Assembly: GCA_031292525.1 (NCBI GenBank)
Contig: JARLGY010000018.1
Location: 1-64,000 of the forward strand
DNA: 64,000 bases
Direction: 5' to 3'
Source of the DNA: Flavipsychrobacter sp.
GTDB taxonomy: Bacteria > Bacteroidota > Bacteroidia > Chitinophagales > Chitinophagaceae
Positions 26,563 to 33,372 of this stretch are shown here, piece by piece; positions within the stretch are counted from its first letter, which is position 1, and each line of letters starts with the position of its first letter. The notes below the pieces were generated by a model, which was given only the letters and a program-made list of their open reading frames with translations, made no database searches and was not told the DNA's origin. The translations under genes were made by a program, and so were the position numbers.

Positions 26563-27010
26563 TATGGAAACTACATTCAATAAAAATCTGCCCATTGCCA
26601 TAGGTTGCGACCACGCCGGTTTCGAATATAAAGAAGCCGTAAAAGAAATGCTTACATCCGAGGGCTGGGCGATAGAAGATAAAGGTACCTACAGCGCCGA
26701 TAGTACCGACTACCCCGACTATGCACACCCCGTAGCCAAAATGGTAGAAGAAGGCACCGCCACAGCAGGCATACTCATATGCGGCAGTGGCAACGGTGTA
26801 TGCATGACCGCCAACAAGCACAAAGGTGTACGTGCGGCCCTTTGCTGGGAAGAAGAACTGGCAGAGCTGGCCCGCCAGCACAACAACGCCAACGTCATCT
26901 GCATACCATCGCGCTACGTATCCCAGCAAACCGCCAACGAAATGGTAGAAGCATTCCTGGGTACCGCTTTCGAAGGTGGCAGGCACGAGAAAAGGGTAGC
27001 AAAAATATAG
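26555..27010 (+). CDS. rpiB: Ribose-5-phosphate isomerase B
   Basis: 151 residues from 26555, or 148 from the ATG at 26564, which is equally plausible. It interconverts ribose 5-phosphate and ribulose 5-phosphate in the pentose phosphate pathway. IAIGCDHAGFEYKE opens the protein; Asp and His of CDHAG bind substrate. The acceptor Cys-like site lies in ILICGSGNGVCMTANKHKGVRAA, seen in pieces, and the dimer closing NNANVICIPSR is present. It belongs to the LacA/RpiB family rather than RpiA. Stop of tatC overlaps its start by 8 bases. A strong terminator follows. Confidence 0.95.
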   Translation: MNNMETTFNKNLPIAIGCDHAGFEYKEAVKEMLTSEGWAIEDKGTYSADSTDYPDYAHPVAKMVEEGTATAGILICGSGNGVCMTANKHKGVRAALCWEEELAELARQHNNANVICIPSRYVSQQTANEMVEAFLGTAFEGGRHEKRVAKI

Positions 27011-27036
27011 GCAGTCAACGCATAACCATAAAATTA

Positions 27037-27080
27037 CAAAACTGGCCGTCGCAATTTCCGCAACGGCCAGTTTTGTTTAC
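27037..27080 (+). terminator. Terminator after rpiB
   Basis: A 13-bp perfect stem (27037-27049 against 27063-27075, core CTGGCCGT/ACGGCCAG) and a 13-base loop are flanked by A and T runs. It ends the tatC-rpiB transcript. Confidence 0.85.
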
Positions 27081-27213
27081 CTAGAGCTGAAGCCAGCCTT
27101 TTTTACTGAAAAAAGTTTTGTCCATACCCTCTGGATTTGGGCTTAAAATATTGAACTCAAAAGAATTTTGGAGATGGACAAGCGGGATGTTTTAGAATTT
27201 CAGAATTATAGCC

Positions 27214-27540
27214 TTACACTTTAGCAAGCAATTGTTCCGTTTTTCGGAGGAATTTTTCGATAGCCTCGTTAATGTCAATGCCCGATCTATTAGCTAGTAC
27301 AATCAACCACCAGATATTCTCCCCCAGCTTCTGTTCTAATTCGCTTTGAGCATTGGCTTTCGGCCAACGTTCTTGTTGCGACATAATGTTTCTGCCTACC
27401 AGCCCGGCATCGGTCAGGTAAGCCAATGCGTCTTCTTCAACGGTCCATTCGCTACCATGGTGCAGTATTTCTAATTGTTGGTAGGCTTTCCTGATTGCAA
27501 GAGAACGACGGACAGTTTCTTCAAAATTGTTTTCACTCAT
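27214..27540 (-). CDS. MazG-like nucleotide pyrophosphohydrolase domain protein
   Basis: 108 residues, all-helical. The second half (LGENIWWLIVLANRSGIDINEA and then EKFLRKTEQLL) follows the MazG/dCTPase helix 3-4 pattern, in which the canonical text is EELGDVLWYLAALANELGIDLEEA. The acidic pair normally reading ExxD is here KLGE, so one metal ligand is a Lys and the Asp is a Glu. The enzyme could be catalytically altered. It begins a minus-strand cluster with a SnoaL-like gene 12 bases upstream. Substrate unknown. Confidence 0.75.
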   Translation of the reverse strand: MSENNFEETVRRSLAIRKAYQQLEILHHGSEWTVEEDALAYLTDAGLVGRNIMSQQERWPKANAQSELEQKLGENIWWLIVLANRSGIDINEAIEKFLRKTEQLLAKV

Positions 27541-27552
27541 TTTATTTCCTTT

Positions 27553-27891
27553 TCAATGTAATAGGTCAGCTTTTACAAATACAATCTTATTGTCCTTGAA
27601 GACAAAATCAAAAGTCCCCCCTATTCTACCTTCGGGAAATTCACCTGTAAATTCAACTTCCAAATGCGCATGTGTATCATCAGTAATTTGCAGATCAACT
27701 AATCTGCTTTGTGTTTGATAACCTACAAAATAACTTTCGAAGTATTCTTTGACGCCTTTGTGCCCTATGAATTTTCTTCCAACTGAAGGATCATCCAATA
27801 CAGCATCCGACAAGTAAAAATCCAGGTAGTTCTTTGTATTGAAAGTATTGCTCACCGCAATCCAGTCGTTTAAAAAATATTGTATGTCCAT
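27553..27891 (-). CDS. SnoaL-like / NTF2-like small protein
   Basis: 112 residues forming an alpha+beta cone: N-terminal helix FLNDWIAVSNTFN, FYLSDAVLDDP, then GHKGVKEYFESYF and four strands ending KIVFVKADLL. The FLxDAVxxDP step is the usual one in SnoaL-like polyketide cyclases and ketosteroid isomerase relatives. Many such proteins are accessory and have no proven substrate. It sits beside an AraC regulator and a short-chain dehydrogenase, which would suit a small oxidoreductive pathway, but that is inference. Confidence 0.8.
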   Translation of the reverse strand: MDIQYFLNDWIAVSNTFNTKNYLDFYLSDAVLDDPSVGRKFIGHKGVKEYFESYFVGYQTQSRLVDLQITDDTHAHLEVEFTGEFPEGRIGGTFDFVFKDNKIVFVKADLLH

Positions 27892-28038
27892 TATTATTTT
27901 TTTAGGCTTGCTTTATAATTTACTTATGAGGGATGATGATATTCCGACAATCCATTATTATCATAAATTGAAATACCTCGAATGTGGCTCAGTTAAAATA
28001 AAACGTATTCAACTATAGGAAAAGAAAGATATTCTTTT

Positions 28039-28950
28039 TTAGTCCCGTAAACTTTTTTTGTAATCCAACGGCGATAAAGCAGTTTTGCTTTTGAAAAGCT
28101 TATTAAATGACTGCGGATGTTCAAAACCCAAATGATAAGCAACTTGCGCTACCGTTAATTCGTCTTTGCCTAGGTGTTCTTTTGCCTTATGAATGACTTT
28201 TTCGTGTATGAACTGCTGAGTATTCAGTCCTACCAGGTTTCGCAGCAGACCACTTAAATATCTTGGTGTGATATGTAATTGTTCGGCTACCGAATTCACA
28301 GAGGGCAAACCGCCCATCAATGATTTTTCAGCGTTAAAATAATCATCCAGCAAAGCTTCTAATTTACTCAAAACATCATTGTTCACAGCCTTCCTGGTAA
28401 TAAACTGACGGTCATAAAAACGATTAGCATAGTTGAGCAATAGTTCAACCTGCGAAACAATTACATCCTGACTGAATTTGTCGATTCTTTCATTTAGTTC
28501 GTCCTGGATAAATTGATAGACGCTTAAAATAGTTACTTTCTCTTTTTCTGAAAGATAAAGTGCTTCTGCAGCCGAATAACTGAAAAAGCCTAATTGCCCT
28601 ATAGCAGCACTTAGTGGATAAGTCCTAAGAAAATCTGGATGTATATGTAAGGTCATCCCGTCATAATCAGCTTCTTCATCTTGCATTCGCAACAGTTGTC
28701 CAGGAGCTATAAAGGACATCCCACCTGCTTCAAAATCATAATATCCTTGTCCGTATTTGAGCTTTCCGGAGAACTTCGTCTTAAAAGATATTTTATAGAA
28801 TTGCAGAATAATTCCCTGTTCGAAGTCCTTCGGATCAAAACTGGCATCTCCATAATTCATGATGCTGATCAGCGGATGGGTAGGAGCCGGTTGCCCCATT
28901 GCTTTATGGAGCTGGGTTAAGGAACTAAATATAACAGGCTGCCTTTTCAT
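28039..28950 (-). CDS. AraC-family transcriptional regulator
   Basis: 303 residues from the ATG at 28950. The longer frame (29013) adds a hydrophobic stretch uncommon in this family. The N-terminal ligand-binding part has a cupin-like pattern (GGMSFIAPGQLLRM). The C-terminal two helix-turn-helix motifs span about 200-300: SVNSVAEQLHITPRYLSGLLR, then VAQVAYHLGFEHPQSFNKLFK, typical of AraC/XylS, the second ending in the family's PxxY(K)-like SPLDYKK. It probably activates the adjacent short-chain dehydrogenase gene, which begins 14 bases or so beyond its 5' side on the same strand. Inducer unknown. Confidence 0.9.
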   Translation of the reverse strand: MKRQPVIFSSLTQLHKAMGQPAPTHPLISIMNYGDASFDPKDFEQGIILQFYKISFKTKFSGKLKYGQGYYDFEAGGMSFIAPGQLLRMQDEEADYDGMTLHIHPDFLRTYPLSAAIGQLGFFSYSAAEALYLSEKEKVTILSVYQFIQDELNERIDKFSQDVIVSQVELLLNYANRFYDRQFITRKAVNNDVLSKLEALLDDYFNAEKSLMGGLPSVNSVAEQLHITPRYLSGLLRNLVGLNTQQFIHEKVIHKAKEHLGKDELTVAQVAYHLGFEHPQSFNKLFKSKTALSPLDYKKSLRD

Positions 28951-29026
28951 CCGAAACAAATTTAAACAAATTAAAAAGGGGAATCCCAACTCTATACACT
29001 TCTGCATCGGCAAGGATATCGGTTAA

Positions 29027-29833
29027 TTAAAATAGAAACTGAGCTCTGATCTTTTGCACCTGGGCTTCTGGGCCGTTTTCCAATCGCTCTGTGTACAATG
29101 CAATCGCATCTTTTCCGGCAACATACCGCAATTGATCTTTATCATCTGTCGCAGCATCAAAAATAACTCGTGCTACATCTTCCGCTTTAGTATAATTCGC
29201 CACTTGTTCCTCGCTGTACCCTTCGCTTACTTTGGCCACTAATTGTTGATATGCATCGTGCATTGCACCCTGTAAAGAACGGCCGGCAAAATCTGTTTGC
29301 ATTCCCCCGGGGGCTACTACTTTTACCTTAATACCAAATTGTGCCAGTTCGTAAGCCAACCCTTCCGAAAATCCATCTATGCCAAATTTGGTAGCGCTGT
29401 AAATGGAACACGTCGGGAAACTCAATAACCCAAAAGAAGAAGTTATGTTGATAAAGGTTCCACTTTTCTTTTCCCTGAAATAAGATAAAAATGCTCTTGA
29501 AACATTAATCACACCCAACAAGTTGGTTTGGACCTGCATATTTATCTGCTCATCAGTAAAAGCTTCCAATGGTCCAACCAGACCATATCCTGCGTTATTA
29601 ACTACCACATTAACATCGTGATTTGCCAAAACGTCTGAGACGTTTTTTTTGATTTGTTTTAAGTTGGTAACATCCAGATGTAGCAAGGTTACATTCTCTA
29701 ATTTATTTAATTCTGTCTCTTTTTCCGGATTTCGCATCGTTGCAATAACATTCCAACCTTTCTGTTGAAAAAATTTAGCCGTTACTTTTCCTAATCCTGA
29801 AGATGCTCCCGTAATGAAAACTGTCTTTTGCAT
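29027..29833 (-). CDS. Short-chain dehydrogenase/reductase
   Basis: 268 residues. The NAD(P)-binding TGASSGLG, the structural NNAG, the catalytic Ser in NITSSFG and the YSATK pair (Tyr and Lys) are all present and correctly spaced. The remainder resembles classical SDRs acting on hydroxy-steroid, sugar or polyketide alcohols, with no substrate assignment possible. Codon use stands out: of 13 Ile codons only 3 are ATA, whereas the neighbouring asd uses ATA for 16 of 20. It probably forms a unit with the AraC gene downstream. Confidence 0.92.
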   Translation of the reverse strand: MQKTVFITGASSGLGKVTAKFFQQKGWNVIATMRNPEKETELNKLENVTLLHLDVTNLKQIKKNVSDVLANHDVNVVVNNAGYGLVGPLEAFTDEQINMQVQTNLLGVINVSRAFLSYFREKKSGTFINITSSFGLLSFPTCSIYSATKFGIDGFSEGLAYELAQFGIKVKVVAPGGMQTDFAGRSLQGAMHDAYQQLVAKVSEGYSEEQVANYTKAEDVARVIFDAATDDKDQLRYVAGKDAIALYTERLENGPEAQVQKIRAQFLF

Positions 29834-29951
29834 ATGTGTCTTGTTTTAATTGTATCATGCAAAGGTCAGTAGTACTCTAATTCCGGGATTAATCAAAAGG
29901 GTAAAAACAGTAGTCTAAATGACGTGTTGTTTAGCTCGCAACACAAACCGT

Positions 29952-29974
29952 GTGGAACATTCCACCCTGTGGAA
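29952..29974. repeat. Alternating GTGGAA / TTCCAC / GTGGAA repeats
   Basis: GTGGAA at 29952, TTCCAC at 29960 and GTGGAA at 29969. The middle unit can pair with either outer one, giving two mutually exclusive 6-bp hairpins or a regulator site. Confidence 0.5.
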
Positions 29975-30103
29975 CGGTGCATAACTTCTTTACAGTAATA
30001 CCAATTACCAACAGTACCTTGCGCCCCGCAATAACTTGTAAACCCTCGCGTCAGCAGGGCACAGCATAAAATATTCGCTCAGTTCTTAAAAATCGCTAAT
30101 CTC

Positions 30104-30127
30104 AAAATGTCCGCCAACGGACATTTT
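30104..30127. repeat. Palindrome with TGTCCG core, copy 1
   Basis: A 10-bp perfect stem AAAATGTCCG/CGGACATTTT with a CCAA loop. Confidence 0.8.
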
Positions 30128-30199
30128 AAGACATTTTGTAGAGTAGCACTAAAGTGCAATATAAGCTACCACAGCATCTTTCAGGCTGCAAACAAACAT

Positions 30200-30240
30200 A
30201 AAATGTCCGTTGCTCAATTATTTTTTACAACAGACATTTT
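30200..30240. repeat. Related palindrome, copy 2 (looser)
   Basis: AAAATGTC-c-GTTG (30200-30212) pairs with CAAC-a-GACATTTT (30228-30240), 12 bp with one mismatch and a 15-base loop. The left arm is the TGTCCG arm of copy 1. Confidence 0.7.
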
Positions 30241-30298
30241 TCACAAACTCTCATCCTTTTTTCAAGATTTGGCACAAGCACAAAAACAGGGGGCATTA

Positions 30299-30393
30299 CG
30301 AGGCACGAAGCAACCTTTCGTAACACCAACTTGCGCAAAGACGATCATCACACTCATATTAAAACAAACATCATATAATTGCTTCGTGCCTCG
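30299..30393. repeat. 15-bp perfect inverted repeat around 65 bases
   Basis: CGAGGCACGAAGCAA (30299-30313) is repeated inverted at 30379-30393. The text is like the dispersed palindromic repeats (GCGAGGCACGAAGCAATC type) I recall from several bacterial genomes. It may be such a mobile repeat unit. Confidence 0.65.
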
Positions 30394-30466
30394 CAAAAAC
30401 AAAATAAAAACCAGAAACAGTGAAAATAAAACACATATCAACCATTCCAAAGCAATACACCCCATA

Positions 30467-30498
30467 CCTGTCCGCATTTTAATTTAAAACCGGACAGG
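30467..30498. repeat. Palindrome with TGTCCG core, copy 3
   Basis: CCTGTCCG (30467-30474) pairs with CGGACAGG (30491-30498), 8 bp, loop of 16 bases. Confidence 0.75.
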
Positions 30499-30546
30499 AC
30501 ATCATTCACCCAAACCCTTACCAGTAAAGGATTTCACAAAAAAACG

Positions 30547-30568
30547 CCCTGTCCGTTACCGGACAAGG
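30547..30568 (-). terminator. Terminator after asd, also carrying the TGTCCG core
   Basis: CCcTGTCCG/CGGACAaGG, 8 pairs with one mismatch and loop TTAC. On the minus strand it is followed after CG by seven T residues (the A run at 30538-30544). It lies 52 bases after the asd stop. Confidence 0.75.
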
Positions 30569-30619
30569 CAGACATTATAAATTATCATTAATCTTTCAAA
30601 TAGTGGAAACTAGCGCCCC

Positions 30620-31612
30620 TTATCCTATCCAGCCATTATTGTGCAACAGCTTGGCTATCTGTACCGCATTGGTAGCAGCACCTTTGCGCAGGTTGTCGGC
30701 CACAACCCAGCAGTTAAGGGTATTGGGCTGGGAGTAGTCGCGGCGTATGCGGCCCACAAATACCTCATCCTTACCGGCAGCAAACAAAGGCATTGGGTAA
30801 GCCTTTTCAGCCGGGTTGTCTATTACAATAACGCCAGAAAAGCGCGATAGAATTTCTTTCACTTCACTCTCATCAAAATCGTCCCTGAATTCAATGTTCA
30901 CACTCTCACTATGGCCGCCCATTACAGGTACACGCACTGTGGTTGCAGTAACGCGTATGTTGTCATCGCCCATTATCTTATTGGTTTCCAGCACCATCTT
31001 CATTTCTTCCTTGGTATATCCATTATCCGTAAACACATCTATCTGTGGTATCAGATTCATGTCTATGGGGTATGGGTACACGCCGTGCCCCTTACCACCT
31101 GCACGCTCGTCGAGCAGTTCGGCTACTGCATTCTGGCCGGTACCGGTTACACTCTGGTAGGTGCTCACCACCACTCTTTTTATATGGTATTTCTGGTGCA
31201 ATGGCTGCAATACCATTACCATTTGTATGGTGCTGCAATTGGGGTTAGCTATAATAAGATCCTTCTCTGTAAGTACATGGCCATTCACTTCTGGTACTAT
31301 CAGCTTCTTGGTAGCATCCATGCGCCACGCAGATGAGTTGTCCACCACACGTATGCCAGCTTCGGCAAACTTTGGTGCCAACTCAAGCGATACACTACCA
31401 CCTGCAGAAAAAAGAGCTACAGCTGGCTTCATCTTTATAGCATCTTCGGCAGACACCACCTTAAATTGTTCTCCTTTGTAGGATACAGTATTGCCTACCG
31501 AGCGTTGGGAGGCTACGGGTATTAATTCAGTTACCGGGAAGTTACGTTCTTCCAGCACTTTTAACATGGTACCACCCACAAGGCCGGTGGCGCCGACTAC
31601 AGCTACGCGCAT
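30620..31612 (-). CDS. asd: Aspartate-semialdehyde dehydrogenase
   Basis: 330 residues. It reduces aspartyl phosphate to aspartate semialdehyde with NADPH, the branch point to lysine, diaminopimelate, threonine and methionine. The Rossmann motif VVGATGLVGGTML opens it, the catalytic Cys126 lies in NPNCSTIQM, and TVRVPVMGGHSESV carries the second conserved His. Family length is normal. It has its own promoter (31634-31664) and terminator. ATA is the preferred Ile codon (16 of 20), typical of the rest of the window. Confidence 0.96.
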   Translation of the reverse strand: MRVAVVGATGLVGGTMLKVLEERNFPVTELIPVASQRSVGNTVSYKGEQFKVVSAEDAIKMKPAVALFSAGGSVSLELAPKFAEAGIRVVDNSSAWRMDATKKLIVPEVNGHVLTEKDLIIANPNCSTIQMVMVLQPLHQKYHIKRVVVSTYQSVTGTGQNAVAELLDERAGGKGHGVYPYPIDMNLIPQIDVFTDNGYTKEEMKMVLETNKIMGDDNIRVTATTVRVPVMGGHSESVNIEFRDDFDESEVKEILSRFSGVIVIDNPAEKAYPMPLFAAGKDEVFVGRIRRDYSQPNTLNCWVVADNLRKGAATNAVQIAKLLHNNGWIG

Positions 31613-31633
31613 TGATTAAATTTATAATTTCCG

Positions 31634-31664
31634 CAAAGCTACAATATGAGCACAATAAACTCAA
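31634..31664 (-). promoter_or_regulatory. Promoter of asd with -33 and -7 boxes
   Basis: On the minus strand TTG (31664-31662) is followed after 20 bases by TAGCTTTG (31641-31634), a full match to the Bacteroidetes consensus with right spacing. Transcription should start near 31625, about 13 bases before the ATG. Confidence 0.6.
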
Positions 31665-31689
31665 CATGCATTGTGACAATATCTTTAAA

Positions 31690-31724
31690 CTAAAAATCCC
31701 GGCCAAAGTGACCAGGATTTTAGC
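31690..31724 (-). terminator. Probable terminator of the gldKLMN-OMP operon
   Basis: CTAAAAATCC/GGATTTTAG pair with one bulged A across a GC-rich loop; on the minus strand TTTAAAG follows. It lies 22 bases after the stop of the last gene. Confidence 0.5.
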
Positions 31725-31745
31725 TTAAAAAGGTAAGAATGCATA

Positions 31746-32456
31746 TTATCTGATACGGCCAAAATTATACCTCAGCCCCACAGATATATAAGTATAGGTA
31801 TCATTGTGCTTATTGAATTGGATATTAGGATCGTACCCATCCACATAATCGCTTTGGCAAATATTGTACTGGTAGTTTGCATTGGCTACTAAACCTGTTA
31901 TCCCAATTATTCTTGGCAAGGTCACATCTATACCAACATTTAATGGCACATTACCAACAAAAGAGCTGCTTTTAATAACACCATGCATGATTGATTCCTG
32001 ATTTAAACCACCACGTGTACTGGTAGTAATATCATTATGTATAATACCATATCCTGCGCCGCCGTATACACCACTTAGTATAACCAGAAAGGTAGTAGGT
32101 GTAGCGTGTGTAAAAAAAGCGCCCAGCGAAAGACGGACATTGGCATTAACTGTAGAGTAGGCATTTTTTATATAAAAGCCATCAGCTTTCTTGGTCACAT
32201 CCAGCCCACCGGTAGTTAAGTTACCGTACTGCCCCTGTATGCCGGCGCAAAAGTAAGGTGTAATATTATAGTTAACATCGCCCCAGAACGATGGCTCCTT
32301 GGGTTTACCATAAAAATCGCCATACAGCTCGGTAATACCCGCACCAATACCAATACTAAAGGCATGGGCAGTTGGGGGTATATATTTTATCTGGCCTTGG
32401 GCTAAGAACCTTGCCGAAAGCGCCAGTAAAAGAAGTGAAATATATTTAAGTTTCAT
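31746..32456 (-). CDS. Outer-membrane beta-barrel protein, fifth gene of the gld operon
   Basis: 236 residues. The signal peptide (MKLKYISLLLLALSARFLAQGQ) precedes a barrel of about 8 strands: FSIGIGAGITELYGDFY, then YFCAGIQGQYGNL, the many alternating Gly-aromatic strands, and the terminal YISVGLRYNFGRIR with an aromatic-rich closing strand. It resembles the OmpA/OprF-like barrel-only proteins of Bacteroidetes. Its start is 18 bases after the gldN stop, so it is co-transcribed with gldKLMN. It could be a T9SS outer-membrane accessory or simply a passenger; no direct evidence decides. The barrel is too small to be the Sov/SprA pore. Confidence 0.8.
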   Translation of the reverse strand: MKLKYISLLLLALSARFLAQGQIKYIPPTAHAFSIGIGAGITELYGDFYGKPKEPSFWGDVNYNITPYFCAGIQGQYGNLTTGGLDVTKKADGFYIKNAYSTVNANVRLSLGAFFTHATPTTFLVILSGVYGGAGYGIIHNDITTSTRGGLNQESIMHGVIKSSSFVGNVPLNVGIDVTLPRIIGITGLVANANYQYNICQSDYVDGYDPNIQFNKHNDTYTYISVGLRYNFGRIR

Positions 32457-32474
32457 CTTGGTGATTTTAAGAGG

Positions 32475-33353
32475 TTAATATTGCCATGTTTTTTTCTTGT
32501 AGTCTTTTATCTGTTGTTCCAGACGTATCGACTCCTGTGCCTGCTGCAGGCTATCTGGCATATAATCTTTAATACTTAGCTCACCTGGATTAGACTCCTT
32601 AACTATTTGACTATAGAAATTGTGCTGGATAAAAATGTCATCAAAGCTTACGTTGTAGATATCGCGTTGTGCGTCTATGGCTTGTTTGGTAGCAAATACG
32701 TACCTACACTGCGGGAAGTACAACCAGAAGGCTGGTTGCTCACTCACCAGCTCGCCACCTGCTTTTATTTTTATAAGTGGCGCAAGACCTACTATACGGG
32801 TCTCTACTCTAGACCGCTGACGATCAAAGAAGATATCTTCTTTGATACGGAACTTAGTAACGGTTTCAGAATTAAAGTCGTTCAGCTTCATTACCGCACC
32901 TGTCTGGTTACCATTTTCATCAAACTGTGGTACCAATACGCTGTCTGTAAGTTTAGACATTGCCTGTGTATATGTAAGCGGAGCTACAAAAGCATCACCA
33001 GTAGGGTTTTCCTTTGTGCTGGATGCATCGTACGCAGTGAGCTTGCCATTCTGCAATGCCGCCAATATAATGTCCATCAGGCTGGCCCCAGGTGTGGCAA
33101 ATATCCTGTTCTTAGGGTATTGCAAGTCTATATCTCGCCATATGCGTTTATAAAAGCGCACGTTATTTACGTTAATAGCCGGGAACTGGAATGGCTTGGC
33201 CCCTTCCAGTGGATTCTGCTTATAAAAACCATCCATTGGGCGCGTGGTGTCTGCTGCGGCCTTAGCCATGCTGTCCATATTCTGGGCATGCAGGCAAGTG
33301 CCTGCAGAAGCAAGCGCAATTGTGAGGAAGGATATTTTGAGTGTTTTTTCCAT
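32475..33353 (-). CDS. gldN: T9SS/gliding periplasmic ring protein GldN
   Basis: 292 residues. GldN (PorN in Porphyromonas) forms a periplasmic ring with GldK under the outer membrane. The signal peptide ends in CLHAQ. Family landmarks are PFQFPAINVNNVRFYKRIWRDIDL in pieces, KFRIKEDIFFDRQRS, RIVGLAPLI and the SYxF-like WLYFPQCRYVF, all in order. The region EDIFFDRQ is the best-conserved of the family. It follows gldM by 19 bases. The C-terminus is Gln-rich and coiled (QAQESIRLEQQI). Confidence 0.94.
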   Translation of the reverse strand: MEKTLKISFLTIALASAGTCLHAQNMDSMAKAAADTTRPMDGFYKQNPLEGAKPFQFPAINVNNVRFYKRIWRDIDLQYPKNRIFATPGASLMDIILAALQNGKLTAYDASSTKENPTGDAFVAPLTYTQAMSKLTDSVLVPQFDENGNQTGAVMKLNDFNSETVTKFRIKEDIFFDRQRSRVETRIVGLAPLIKIKAGGELVSEQPAFWLYFPQCRYVFATKQAIDAQRDIYNVSFDDIFIQHNFYSQIVKESNPGELSIKDYMPDSLQQAQESIRLEQQIKDYKKKTWQY

Positions 33354-33372
33354 GTCTCTTATCTTTATATTT

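Larger units (their letters stand above)
29834..30537. other. Non-coding region dense in inverted repeats
   Basis: About 0.7 kb without a credible gene. It carries a promoter region for the SDR gene at its left edge and five or more inverted repeats, listed separately, then the asd terminator. The only longish frames (30107-30487 plus and 30262-30477 minus) overlap each other and the palindromes, lack a good start and resemble nothing. The arms of several repeats share the core TGTCCG/CGGACA. Confidence 0.6.

Noticed and set aside
27214-27891. MazG-like plus SnoaL-like gene pair as a toxin-antitoxin system
   Set aside because: Neither product belongs to a known toxin or antitoxin family and the spacing alone is not evidence.
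30107-30487. 126-codon open frame in the palindrome field
   Set aside because: It overlaps an opposing frame and the inverted repeats, has an unlikely composition and no recognisable motif; the repeats explain the lack of stops.
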